Source: Gemmatimonadota bacterium (GTDB taxonomy: Bacteria > Gemmatimonadota > Gemmatimonadetes > Longimicrobiales > Gaopeijiaceae). From it: a stretch of DNA of 64,000 bases. Of the stretch, positions 19,359 through 27,621 are shown in pieces; the stretch's first letter is position 1; the number at the start of each line of letters is the position of its first letter. Under the pieces are notes generated by a model. That model saw only the letters and a list, made by a program, of their open reading frames with translations, was not told where the DNA came from and did not search any database. Both the position numbers and the translations under genes were made by a program. The stretch lies in contig JACQVF010000020.1 in NCBI GenBank assembly GCA_016209885.1, positions 24,256 through 88,255 on the forward strand, in the 5' to 3' direction.

Positions 19359-20342
19359 CTACTCGAAATCTCCCGGCACTGCCTGGCGCATCCGCGCCTC
19401 GAACTCCTCCGGCGGCCGCATCTGGGACAGGTCCAGCTCGAAATCCGGCCGCTCCGCCGCCCTGAGTTTCTCGAGGAACTCCCGCACCTCGCGGGGGGAC
19501 AGTCCGAATTCGCGCATGGCGTCGGCGGAAAGCGCGCACGGCTCTCCGTGGACCCGCAGTCCGTCGTCCGTCACGTCCAGCAGCCGGCGCAGCGCCTGCA
19601 CCTCGCCGTGGCTCAGGCTGGCGCCCGCAACGTCGTAGTCAATCCACGCCTCATAGCTCAGCGGCGCGACCCGTTTGACGATTCCCGCCATGACGCGGGC
19701 GTACGCGCGGATCTCCCACTGGGCGTGGGGGGCGACGCGCAGCGAGAGGAAGTGGAGCAGGTTGTGGAGGTCGATCTTCCAGTACCACTGCGTGTAGGTG
19801 GAGAGCGGGAGGTCGATGCGGGCGAGCTCGCGGGCCACGTCTTCGGCGAGGAGCCACTCGTACGCCTCGGCGGCGGCCCGCCGGTTCCGCTCCCACCGGA
19901 TGACGGCGTCGCGGTAGAGCTCCTGCGCGGCGGCACCCTCCTCCCGCCCTTGCCGGTTCGTCTTGCTCTGGAGCGCGAAATGCGGCAGATCCGGAGTGTA
20001 GAACAGGAGGGGCATCAGGCTGTAGCGCCCGCTGTACTCGTTCACATTTGCGGTGCGGTGGCGGATCCACTGCCGTGCCACGAAGACGGGCATGGCACAG
20101 TGGAATTTGAGCTCCACCATCTCGCTGGGCGTCGTGTGGTGGTGGCGCCGGAGATAGCGGATCAGCCCGCGGGTCTCGCTCAGCTTGCGGGTTCCGTACC
20201 CGTAGCTCACCCGCGCGGCGCGCTCGATGCTCTCGTCGCTCCCCATGTAGTCGATGAGGGCGACGAACCCGTGGTCCAGCACCGGGAAATAGCCGCCGAG
20301 GATCGCTTCGGCTGCCGGGATGGTGGGTCGCTTCGTCTCCAT
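19359..20342 (-). CDS. thyX: Flavin-dependent thymidylate synthase
   Basis: 327 residues. The ThyX signature RHRTANVNEYSGR lies at residues 94-106, followed by YSLMPLLFY. The enzyme methylates dUMP to dTMP using FAD and methylenetetrahydrofolate. The length exceeds the usual 220-260: the extra about 70 residues are at the C-terminus after GEVQALRRLLD, with an acidic, proline-rich end. Its presence suggests the organism may lack ThyA, which cannot be checked here. It is divergent from hemE. The HisC-like gene follows on the same strand after 41 bases. Confidence 0.95.
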   Translation of the reverse strand: METKRPTIPAAEAILGGYFPVLDHGFVALIDYMGSDESIERAARVSYGYGTRKLSETRGLIRYLRRHHHTTPSEMVELKFHCAMPVFVARQWIRHRTANVNEYSGRYSLMPLLFYTPDLPHFALQSKTNRQGREEGAAAQELYRDAVIRWERNRRAAAEAYEWLLAEDVARELARIDLPLSTYTQWYWKIDLHNLLHFLSLRVAPHAQWEIRAYARVMAGIVKRVAPLSYEAWIDYDVAGASLSHGEVQALRRLLDVTDDGLRVHGEPCALSADAMREFGLSPREVREFLEKLRAAERPDFELDLSQMRPPEEFEARMRQAVPGDFE

Positions 20343-20668
20343 CGGTCGCTGTTGCGCGTGGCGTCTCCCGGTGTCCCCGTGCGGCGCAGATGCCGCGGTG
20401 GTCCCGCTGGTAGGCGTCGAGACGCCACGGGCGGCCGACGGAGGGCCTGAGCGGCGGGCCTGCGCCCCAGAATAGACGGGGGGCGCCCTGCACGCGCAAG
20501 GCAGAGGCCGGAGCCGGGGATCGGACCCGTGCGATTGACCGTCCGCGGCCGCGGGGTTAACGTCACGCCCGTTTTCGACCGCGTGGCTCGCTTGGCGCTC
20601 GTCCCTGCACGTCCGTTGCGGCGAGAGCGACCTGTCGGTTCTTCGGCGACCTGTTGAGCCTTTAGGCC
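20343..20668. other. Divergent intergenic region thyX / hemE
   Basis: This 326-base GC-rich gap contains one promoter candidate for hemE (20535-20563) and two copies of GCGACCTGT at 20627 and 20646, 19 bases apart, close to the hemE start. No coding potential beyond out-of-frame shadows is seen. Confidence 0.5.
20535..20563 (+). promoter_or_regulatory. Candidate sigma-70 promoter for hemE operon
   Basis: TTGACC and TAACGT are separated by 17 bases, with a predicted 5' leader of about 100 bases before the hemE ATG. Confidence 0.5.
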
Positions 20669-21718
20669 ATGAACGACCGAATCCTTCGCGCCCTGCGGTG
20701 CGAGCCCGTGGATCGCACGCCGGTGTGGTTCATGCGCCAGGCGGGGCGATCGCTTCCGCGCTACCGGGAGCTGCGCAAGAACCGGGACATGTTCGAGATC
20801 CTGCGCGATCCGGAGGCGGCCGCGCAGATTACGGCACTGCCGCTCGAGTACTATCCCGTGGATGCGGCAATCCTGTTCAACGACCTGTCGACGCCGTTCC
20901 TCGGGGCCGGGCTGAGCGTGGAAATGAGAGGTGGGGTGGGGCCGGTGGTGGACCGCCCCATTACGTCCCCGGCGGACGTGGACCGCCTCCGCCCGTTCGA
21001 CCCGCGGGACACCCTCGACTTCTGCCTCGAGCAGATTCGCATCCTGACCGGGCGCCTCGACGTGCCGGTGCTCGGCTTCGTGGGTGCGCCGTTCACCCTG
21101 TGCAGCTACCTGGTGCCGGGCCCAAGGGCGCACAGGATCGATGCGCTCAAGGCGTTCATCTGGCGCGAGCCTGCGGCCTGGCACGCCCTCGCCGATTACT
21201 GGGCCGTGCACCTCGCGGAGTTCGCTGTCGCCCAGCACGAGGCCGGCGCCGCCGCCGTCCAGGTCTTCGACTCATGGGCGGGCGCGCTCTCGCGCGAAGA
21301 CTACGAGGCGCACGTGCTGCCGCACTCCGCAAAGCTGCTCGGCCGCCTCAGGAAGGCGGGTGTGGTTTCCATCCACTTCGCTACCGGCAACCCGGCACTG
21401 CTGCCCCTTCTGGCGGCGGCGGGAGGGGATGCCATCGGCGTGGATTGGCGTCAGCCGATCAACGCCGCGTGGAACGCGATTGGCAAGGATCGCGCCATCC
21501 AGGGGAACCTGGACCCCGCGGTGCTCCTCGCGGGTACCGAACGCGCTACGGCAAAGACGCGCGAGATCCTCGAGCGAGTGGGCGGGCGGCCGGGCCACGT
21601 GTTCAACCTGGGTCATGGGATCCTGCCAGAGACTGATCCAGCGGTGGTCCGCGCGGTGGTCGAGTGCGTGCACGAGTTCCCCGTCCGTCACGCGGGGCGA
21701 CAGGGAGGGGGAACGTGA
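20669..21718 (+). CDS. hemE: Uroporphyrinogen decarboxylase
   Basis: 349 residues. The N-terminal signature VWFMRQAGRSLPRYRELR and the C-terminal FNLGHGILPETDP are diagnostic, with LFNDLSTPF between them. HemE removes four acetate carboxyls from uroporphyrinogen III to make coproporphyrinogen III in heme biosynthesis. The ribosome site is weak. The stop overlaps the hemH GTG by four bases (GTGA), so the two are translationally coupled. Confidence 0.97.
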   Translation: MNDRILRALRCEPVDRTPVWFMRQAGRSLPRYRELRKNRDMFEILRDPEAAAQITALPLEYYPVDAAILFNDLSTPFLGAGLSVEMRGGVGPVVDRPITSPADVDRLRPFDPRDTLDFCLEQIRILTGRLDVPVLGFVGAPFTLCSYLVPGPRAHRIDALKAFIWREPAAWHALADYWAVHLAEFAVAQHEAGAAAVQVFDSWAGALSREDYEAHVLPHSAKLLGRLRKAGVVSIHFATGNPALLPLLAAAGGDAIGVDWRQPINAAWNAIGKDRAIQGNLDPAVLLAGTERATAKTREILERVGGRPGHVFNLGHGILPETDPAVVRAVVECVHEFPVRHAGRQGGGT

Positions 21719-22806
21719 GCGAATGGCCGACGGCCCGAGCCGCGGTCCTGCTGCTCAACTTCGGCGAGCCCGAGGTCGCCGAGGAGCACACCGTCGTCCC
21801 CTACCTTGAACGGATCTTCTCGGCCAACGCCGAGCTGGACGACGAGTTGCCCGAAACGGAACGCCGCGCCCGCAGCCGTATGCTCGCGGAGCGGCGCGCA
21901 GCCGGGCTCGTGGAGGAGTACCGCACGATCGGCGGCTCGCCGCTGAACCGGCAGGCGCAGGCGCAGGCGCGGGCGCTGGAGGAGGAGCTCGAGCGGCGCG
22001 GCCATCGGGTCCGGTGTTACGTGGGCATGCAGTTCACGGATCCTCTCATCGACGATGCGGCGCGCTGCGCAATCCAGGATCAGCCCGAACGGGTGATCGC
22101 ACTTCCCACGTACCCGCTCTGTGGGCCGTCGACCACGCTGGCGGCGCTCCGCTCGTTGCAGGCAGCCCTGCACGCCCTCGGCGCCCGCGTACCGGTCCAC
22201 GAGGTCACCGGCTGGCATCGCCATCCGGATTACATCCGGGTGCGCGCGGACGCCATCCGCCGCGTGCTCGAGGAGGCGCGAGCCGCGCAGCCCGGGCGCC
22301 GGACGCTGCTCGTCTTTTCCGCCCACGGTACGCCGCTCAAGTACCTGCAGGCTGGCAGCCGCTATGACGAGTATGTACACGACTGCTGCCGCCTCGTGGC
22401 CGCCGAGCTCGGGCTCCCCGAGTACGCGATCGGATATCAGAACCACGGGGCGCGGGGAATCCAGTGGACGCAGCCGGAAATCGGTGAGGTCATCCGCACG
22501 GCAAAGGCGGACGCCGTCGTCGTCGACGCCATCAGTTTCATGCACGAGCAATCGGAGACGCTGTCCGAACTGGACGTGGAGCTGAAAGAAGCCGCGGAGG
22601 CGGCCGGACTCGCCTTCTATCGGGTTCCTGTGCCCCACGACGATCCCCGCTTCGCCGCGGTGCTCGCGGACCTGGCCGAGCCGTTTCTGGAGGGGACCTC
22701 CGCCGCGCGACTCGGGCTACGATCCTGCGCGTGCCGCACACACTCAGGCGCCCTCTGCCTGAACCGCTGCGTGGATGGACCCGGCGCACAAGACGCCGTG
22801 CCCTGA
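21715..22806 (+). CDS. hemH: Ferrochelatase with cysteine-rich C-terminal tail
   Basis: 363 residues from a GTG that overlaps the hemE stop. Family motifs: VLLLNFGEPE, the active-site histidine in FSAHGTPLKYLQAGSRY, and YQNHGARGIQWTQPEIGEVI. The enzyme inserts Fe2+ into a porphyrin (proto- or coproporphyrin, depending on pathway). The C-terminal tail has four cysteines spaced C-x-C-x7-C-x3-C (from SCACRTHSGALC), reminiscent of ferrochelatases that hold a [2Fe-2S] cluster, though the spacing is not one I can match exactly. A CAGGCG hexamer is repeated three times within the gene, encoding QAQAQA. The hemE-hemH pair makes this a heme operon. Confidence 0.95.
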   Translation: MSEWPTARAAVLLLNFGEPEVAEEHTVVPYLERIFSANAELDDELPETERRARSRMLAERRAAGLVEEYRTIGGSPLNRQAQAQARALEEELERRGHRVRCYVGMQFTDPLIDDAARCAIQDQPERVIALPTYPLCGPSTTLAALRSLQAALHALGARVPVHEVTGWHRHPDYIRVRADAIRRVLEEARAAQPGRRTLLVFSAHGTPLKYLQAGSRYDEYVHDCCRLVAAELGLPEYAIGYQNHGARGIQWTQPEIGEVIRTAKADAVVVDAISFMHEQSETLSELDVELKEAAEAAGLAFYRVPVPHDDPRFAAVLADLAEPFLEGTSAARLGLRSCACRTHSGALCLNRCVDGPGAQDAVP

Positions 22807-22826
22807 TCCGTGGCGGCCATGGCCGC

Positions 22827-23684
22827 ATGAACACGAAACAGACTCTGATGGAGCGGCTCCGCGACGACCGCCCGCTCGTCGCCCTCGAGCTGAGGCCGCC
22901 CCGTACCGGCCTCTCTTCCGAGGACAGCATGGACCTGTGGATCGACATGTATCATGCGGTGCGCGGCCTGGCCAGCCAGGACACCGTGGTCTTCCTCACC
23001 GACAACGCCGTGGGCGAGGCGGAGGAGGAGAACCTGTATCACGCCACGGCCAACCTCGGCGGAGACGCAAACCTGTCGCGGGTCGTGCCGTTCCTGACGT
23101 GCAAGCACTCCCTGGATTACTGCCTCATGTACTCGGCGCGCGCCGCCTCCCAGGGGCTCGAGGCGCTCATCGTCCTGGGTGGCGACCGCTCCGTCGGCCC
23201 GCCGCGCTGCGTCCCGCACGCCTACGTGCTCCGGAAGCTGATTCGCCAGCGAGTGCCGTCGCTGCGGTTGGGAGGTTGGGCCAACCCCCACGCGAACCCC
23301 GACAAGCAGGTAGACTACATCCTGGACGAGAACTTTGAAGCGGACTTCTTCCTGACGCAGGTCGTGTCCCACCATCAGTTGGGCCTCGTGGAACGCTTTC
23401 TGAACAACCTGCAGCGTCGAGGCGTATCCTGCCCCGCCACCTTCGGTGTCTTCCTCTACCGGAGCGCGAATCTGGCAACGCTGGAGAGGTTGAGGCGCTT
23501 CTTTCCGGTGCCTGCCCGGGAGATCGCGGAGGAGTTCAGCGCCGGTCTCTCCGCCGAAGAGATCTGCGCCCGGACGATCCGCGCGCTGCGGACCCTCGGA
23601 GTGAACAAAACCTACGTGAGCAACCTCGGCGTTCGCACGGTGCAGGAGCGGTATCACAGGCTGCTGGAAGCGCTGGAAGGATGA
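22827..23684 (+). CDS. Methylenetetrahydrofolate reductase-like protein
   Basis: 285 residues. The N-terminal VALELRPPRTG parallels the E-F-x-P-P start of MetF, and GLEALIVLGGDRS parallels the flavin-loop GDxP region, in a TIM-barrel-length protein. The match is clearly divergent from canonical MetF, so it could be a subfamily member acting with a different electron donor or a distinct substrate. It follows hemH by 20 bases and probably belongs to the same transcript. The link of folate and heme genes is not obvious. I am confident of the superfamily, less of the reaction. Confidence 0.7.
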   Translation: MNTKQTLMERLRDDRPLVALELRPPRTGLSSEDSMDLWIDMYHAVRGLASQDTVVFLTDNAVGEAEEENLYHATANLGGDANLSRVVPFLTCKHSLDYCLMYSARAASQGLEALIVLGGDRSVGPPRCVPHAYVLRKLIRQRVPSLRLGGWANPHANPDKQVDYILDENFEADFFLTQVVSHHQLGLVERFLNNLQRRGVSCPATFGVFLYRSANLATLERLRRFFPVPAREIAEEFSAGLSAEEICARTIRALRTLGVNKTYVSNLGVRTVQERYHRLLEALEG

Positions 23685-23767
23685 TGTCCGCCTGATGGAT
23701 TGGGCAAAGCGGCCGGCGCGATCGGCTGCCTGACCGGTATCCTTCACCAGGAACGGAGCGCCTCGCC

Positions 23768-25159
23768 ATGACGGACGCGACGAACGGGTTCGCCACCGAA
23801 ACACCATCGGGGCACGACCGCAACGGCCGCCTGGTCCGACGCCTGGGCGTCTGGAGCGCCGCGGCGGTCCTGGTGGGATCTACCATCGGCAGCGGCATCT
23901 TCCGCGTCCCCAGCGTCGCCGCTGCGCAGGTGGACAGCCTGGGCGCCTTTGCCCTCGTGTGGATGGTCGGCGCGGCCCTCAGCCTCTTTGGCGCACTCAC
24001 GCTGGCGGAGCTGGCTGCCCTCTTCCCCCATTCCGGCGGGATCTACGTCTTCCTCCGCGAAGGCTACGGACCGCTCCCCGCGTTCCTCTTCGGCTGGACG
24101 CGCCTCGTCGTCCTCCACCCCGCCTCCATCGGCGCCATCGCCATGATCTTTGCCGCCTACGTCGGCGCGTTCCTGCCCCTCGAAGACGTGCACGTGCGTA
24201 TCATCGCCGCCTCGGTCATCGCTGCCCTCGCTGCGGCGAACTACCGCTCCGTAGGCTGGGGCGCCGCAATCCAGAACGCATCCACCGCCGCCAAGGTCCT
24301 CTCCCTCGGCGGCCTCGCCCTCCTCGCCCTGGCGATGGGCGATGCCGGCGCAGGCGCGTTCGCACAACCGCCCACCCTCGCACCTTCGAGCTGGACCGGC
24401 TTCGGAATCGCCCTCGTCGCAGTCCTATGGACCTATGACGGCTGGGCCGACCTCACCTACATGGCCGGGGAGGTGAAGAATCCGACCCGCACCCTGCCCC
24501 GCGCCCTCATCGGCGGAGTCCTCGCCGTCGTCCTCGTCTACCTCGCCGTCAACGCCGCATACCTCTACGTCCTCCCCATGGACGCCGTGGCCGCCTCCGA
24601 TATGGTGGCCGCCGATGCCACCGCCACTATCTTCGGACAGCCCGGACGCTCCGTCGCCGCCGCACTCGTCATGCTCTCCACCTTCGGCGCCATCAACGGC
24701 ACCCTCATGACCGGACCCCGCATCTTCTACGCTATGGCCGATGACAACCTCTTCTTTCGCCGCGTCGCCGCCGTGCACCCGCGATTCCGCACCCCCCACA
24801 TAGCCATCATCCTCGCCGCCGCACTCGGGATCGGCTACGTATCCATCCGTACCTTCGAGCAGCTCGCCGCCGCCTTCGTCCTCGGCATCTGGCCGTTCTA
24901 CGCCCTCGCCGTCGGCGCCGTCTTCCGCCTCCGCCGACGCCGCGAGCTACAGCCACCTTACCGCACCCCCGGCTACCCCCTCGTCCCCATCCTCTTCCTG
25001 CTCTCCGCCATCGCCATCCTGGCGAACGCCCTCGTCGAGCAGCCTGGCTCCACCCTCCTCGGCTTCGCTATCATCCTCGCCGGCATCCCGGTCTACTACG
25101 CTCGCCGAGCCTACCTCCGCCGTCACTCTGCGCAGAAGCTCACGGAGCTCGCACCGTGA
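23768..25159 (+). CDS. APC superfamily amino-acid permease
   Basis: 463 residues, about twelve hydrophobic helices. The APC entry motif GSTIGSGIFRVP lies in the first helix, and LWTYDGWADLTYMAGEVKNP in the sixth, both typical of the LAT/APA families (serine/threonine exchanger-like). It moves amino acids across the inner membrane; substrate is unknown. Codon use is striking: third positions are very heavily C (GCC, CTC, GTC, ATC throughout), unlike the mixed G/C of neighbouring genes, which may reflect different origin or expression. The next plus-strand gene, 193 bases on, has the opposite bias, towards G-ending codons. Confidence 0.9.
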   Translation: MTDATNGFATETPSGHDRNGRLVRRLGVWSAAAVLVGSTIGSGIFRVPSVAAAQVDSLGAFALVWMVGAALSLFGALTLAELAALFPHSGGIYVFLREGYGPLPAFLFGWTRLVVLHPASIGAIAMIFAAYVGAFLPLEDVHVRIIAASVIAALAAANYRSVGWGAAIQNASTAAKVLSLGGLALLALAMGDAGAGAFAQPPTLAPSSWTGFGIALVAVLWTYDGWADLTYMAGEVKNPTRTLPRALIGGVLAVVLVYLAVNAAYLYVLPMDAVAASDMVAADATATIFGQPGRSVAAALVMLSTFGAINGTLMTGPRIFYAMADDNLFFRRVAAVHPRFRTPHIAIILAAALGIGYVSIRTFEQLAAAFVLGIWPFYALAVGAVFRLRRRRELQPPYRTPGYPLVPILFLLSAIAILANALVEQPGSTLLGFAIILAGIPVYYARRAYLRRHSAQKLTELAP

Positions 25160-25226
25160 TCACCCACGGCCCCCGCGTGGCGTCCCTCCCAGCTTCGTGT
25201 GGAGCACCCTGATCTGTCCGCCCGCC

Positions 25227-25256
25227 TTGACAGAACGACGCAGCTTCCTCCATTAT
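25227..25256 (+). promoter_or_regulatory. Candidate promoter upstream of the HTH-PAS gene
   Basis: A perfect TTGACA is followed after 18 bases by CATTAT, itself overlapping TTATAA. The region lies about 100 bases before the ATG at 25353. Confidence 0.45.
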
Positions 25257-25274
25257 AAGGGCCAGAAACGTCCG

Positions 25275-25289
25275 GAAGGTGTCACCTTC
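25275..25289. promoter_or_regulatory. Operator-like palindrome
   Basis: GAAGGTG-T-CACCTTC is a perfect seven-base inverted repeat around one central base. It lies just downstream of the predicted promoter and upstream of a gene whose product has an HTH-like N-terminus, so autoregulation is conceivable (inference). Confidence 0.45.
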
Positions 25290-25352
25290 GTCGATCCCCG
25301 AGCGGGTGTAAGTCGATTTTGGGCTTTCTCTTAGGCGGGAGCGTATACAACA

Positions 25353-26432
25353 ATGGATACCAGCTCGATCGCACTGAAGCGGCGCATGAACGAGCGGCTC
25401 GAGCAACTGCGGTGGACGCTGGCCGAGCTGGCGGAGAAGACGAGCGAGAACTACCGCAACGTGCACCGTTGGTTGCGGGAGGACGTGAAGGTACCGGCGG
25501 ACTTCGTGGCGCGGTTTGTGGAGGTGGTGCCGGTCAGTGCGGATTGGTTGCTGACGGGTGAGGGCACGCTGGAGCCGATTCCGCCCTCGAGTGCGGAGAT
25601 GGCGTTGGAGCAGATCGCGCAGATTGTGGATCGATTGCGCCCGGGCACGTCGGGTCGGGGGTTCCTGGAGAGCGTGATCAACAGCAGTCTCGACGGGATT
25701 CTCGCGTTCGATCCGGAGTACCGCTACACGGTGTGGAACACGGCGATGGAGAGGATTTCCGGGATGAGTGCCTTTGGGGTTCTGGGGCGGCCTGCCTTCG
25801 AGCTGTTTCCGTTCCTGCGGGAGATCGGCGAGGACAAGTACTTCGAGGCGGTGCTGCGGGGCGAGGCGGTGATTGCCCGGGACCGTCCATTCTGGGTGGC
25901 GGAGTCGAAGCGGGAGGGTTGGTACGAGGCGTATTACTCGCCGTTGCGGAATGGGACGGGCGACATCGTGGGAGGGCTTGGCGTGGTGCGGGACATCACG
26001 GAACGCAAGGTCTCGGAGCAGAATCTGCGGGACAGCGAGGAGCGCTACCGTCGCCTGGTGGAGCAGTCGCCGGACGGTGTGCTGGTGCACGTGGAGGGCC
26101 GGATCGCGTATGCGAACCCGGCGGCGGCGCGAATCCTGCATGCGTCGGGGCCGGAGGCGGTCATGGGGCGGTGGATTCTGGACATCGTGCATCCCGAGGA
26201 CCGGCCGGCGTCAGAGCGGCGTATTCGGCGTGTACTCGAGGACCGTGTCCCTGTGGGCCCGTTGCTGCTGCGGGTGGTTCGTCTGGACGGTCGCGAGATC
26301 ACCATCGAGCTGGCGGCGGCGCGGGTTTCGTACATGGGGAAGGCGGCGAGCCAGGTCGTCTTCCGGCGAGTGCGGGCGAAGCGCGGGGTGCGCCGTGGGT
26401 CGGCACCTCGGCGCAGGGAGAGAGCGGACTAA
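25353..26432 (+). CDS. HTH-like plus tandem PAS domain protein without output domain
   Basis: 359 residues. Residues about 8-70 resemble an XRE/Cro-type helix-turn-helix (LRWTLAELAEKTSENYRNVH, then PADFVARFVEVVPVSADWLL as in phage-repressor-like regulators). Two PAS domains follow: about 100-225 (LESVINSSLDGILAFDPEYR, ending VVRDITERK) and about 230-340 (YRRLVEQSPDGVLVHVEGRI, HPEDRPASERRI). No kinase, GGDEF or other effector follows; the tail is basic. This suggests a one-component transcription factor sensing a small ligand or redox state through PAS. Codons are unusually G-ending. It stands alone on the plus strand, converging on the VOC gene. Confidence 0.8.
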   Translation: MDTSSIALKRRMNERLEQLRWTLAELAEKTSENYRNVHRWLREDVKVPADFVARFVEVVPVSADWLLTGEGTLEPIPPSSAEMALEQIAQIVDRLRPGTSGRGFLESVINSSLDGILAFDPEYRYTVWNTAMERISGMSAFGVLGRPAFELFPFLREIGEDKYFEAVLRGEAVIARDRPFWVAESKREGWYEAYYSPLRNGTGDIVGGLGVVRDITERKVSEQNLRDSEERYRRLVEQSPDGVLVHVEGRIAYANPAAARILHASGPEAVMGRWILDIVHPEDRPASERRIRRVLEDRVPVGPLLLRVVRLDGREITIELAAARVSYMGKAASQVVFRRVRAKRGVRRGSAPRRRERAD

Positions 26433-26564
26433 CTTCGCGGCCGTACCCTCTCCGTCGACGCGGCCCCGGGGTTCCCCCCCACACTGCAGACTGAGGGTAG
26501 GCTTCCCTGCTCGATCAGTGAGAACGCGCTGAGACGCTGTCCGGGAAGCCGCGCCGGCTCGCAG

Positions 26565-26583
26565 GGCCGCGAGACTCGCGGCC
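26565..26583. terminator. Hairpin between convergent genes
   Basis: GGCCGCG-AGACT-CGCGGCC forms a seven-base stem in the short gap between the convergent PAS and VOC genes. There is no good T-run on either side, so terminator function is tentative. Confidence 0.35.
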
Positions 26584-26588
26584 GTTGC

Positions 26589-27476
26589 TTACGCCGTGGA
26601 TGGAGGCGTCAGCTCTGGCCTCACGAGGATGGCGATTCCGTCCTCGTCGTGGGCGAGCCAGCCGTCCTCGATCTCTTCGCCGGCGTATCCGGCGCGCTCC
26701 ACGCGCTCGCGGAGCCGCGCGACCGACGCGGCATCCGGGAGTTCGATGGCGAAGTCGATGAGCCCCATTGCGCGCTCGAGGGCGCTCGGCCCGCCGCGGC
26801 TGTTCCAGATGTTCGTGCCCATGTGGTGGTGGTAGGCGCCGGCGGCGAAGAAGAGAGCGCCGGGATAGCGCCGCACTGTCACATCGAACCCCAGGATCTG
26901 GTGGTAGAAGCGCTCCGCGGCGCGGAGGTTGGAAACCTGGAGGTGGATGTGCCCCATGCGTGTTTGGGGGGGCAGTCCCATCCCGCGTGCGGCGTTGTCG
27001 GCGCTGGTGAGGAGGTCCGCCAGCTCGAGGGGGCGAGTCGTCATGTACAACTCCCCGTGCTCGCGCGACCAGCGCTCGCGCGGCCGGTCAGCGTAGAGCT
27101 CGATCCCGTTCCCCTCCGGGTCCGCCAAATAGATCGCTTCGCTGACCGCGTGGTCCGACAGACCTTGGAGCGGCCAGCCGCGGTCCCGCAGCCGGAGGAA
27201 CACGCGCGCCAGTTCGCGCCGGTCGGGCAGCAGGATCGCGAAATGGTAGAGACCCGTGGCGCCGCGCAGCCGAGAGGTCGCTGCGCGGTCCTCCGTGAGC
27301 ATCACCAGGATCGGCCAGCCGGTCCTGGCCGTCAGGACCACGCGGTCTGGCCCCGTCACCCTCACCATAAGGCCAAGGGTGTCTCGGTAGAAGCGGAGGC
27401 AGCGCTCCAGATCTGCGACCCGGAGATGCACTCGGCCAATGCGGGTGGCCGCTGGAAGCCGGAATTCGTCAGCCAT
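26589..27476 (-). CDS. VOC family protein, CatE-like (catechol-2,3-dioxygenase type)
   Basis: 295 residues, two glyoxalase/VOC modules. Module one: GRVHLRVADLERCLRFYRDT, then GLYHFAILLPDR and DPEGNGIELYAD. Module two: MGHIHLQVSNLRAAERFYHQ, FFAAGAYHHHMGTNIWNSRG and the terminal EIEDGWLAHDEDGIAIL. The likely metal ligands are His in HIHLQV, His in the HHH run and a Glu or Asp near the end. The arrangement matches Bacillus CatE/YfiE-like extradiol dioxygenases, but VOC proteins are functionally diverse, so substrate is unassigned. A full copy of the 83-bp dispersed element lies about 17 bases upstream of its ATG. Confidence 0.85.
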   Translation of the reverse strand: MADEFRLPAATRIGRVHLRVADLERCLRFYRDTLGLMVRVTGPDRVVLTARTGWPILVMLTEDRAATSRLRGATGLYHFAILLPDRRELARVFLRLRDRGWPLQGLSDHAVSEAIYLADPEGNGIELYADRPRERWSREHGELYMTTRPLELADLLTSADNAARGMGLPPQTRMGHIHLQVSNLRAAERFYHQILGFDVTVRRYPGALFFAAGAYHHHMGTNIWNSRGGPSALERAMGLIDFAIELPDAASVARLRERVERAGYAGEEIEDGWLAHDEDGIAILVRPELTPPSTA

Positions 27477-27492
27477 CTGCAGTCGCTCCCGA

Positions 27493-27571
27493 GTACTGCT
27501 CCCGACCAGAAGTGCCGTGGCACCGAGACCGTGATGCGTCCGGCTCGCAGGGGCGCCGAGGAGGAATAGCC
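27493..27571 (+). repeat. Dispersed 83-bp element, copy C
   Basis: About 79 bases aligning with copies at 41571-41653 and 57704-57786, with a short deletion. Shared blocks include GCTCCCGACC, GCACCGAG, TGCGTCCGGCTCGCA and GAATAGCC. The end near 27493 lies 17 bases from the VOC start codon and the element reads away from that gene. Confidence 0.8.
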
Positions 27572-27621
27572 GTGCGCTACTCCCATGAGTCGCAGGCCGT
27601 CGGGCGGCTCGTGAACGCGCC

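Noticed and set aside
26558..26570. Sixth copy of the dispersed element (CCGGCTCGCAGGG)
   Set aside because: Similarity is limited to 13 bases with no matching ends; probably chance in GC-rich DNA.
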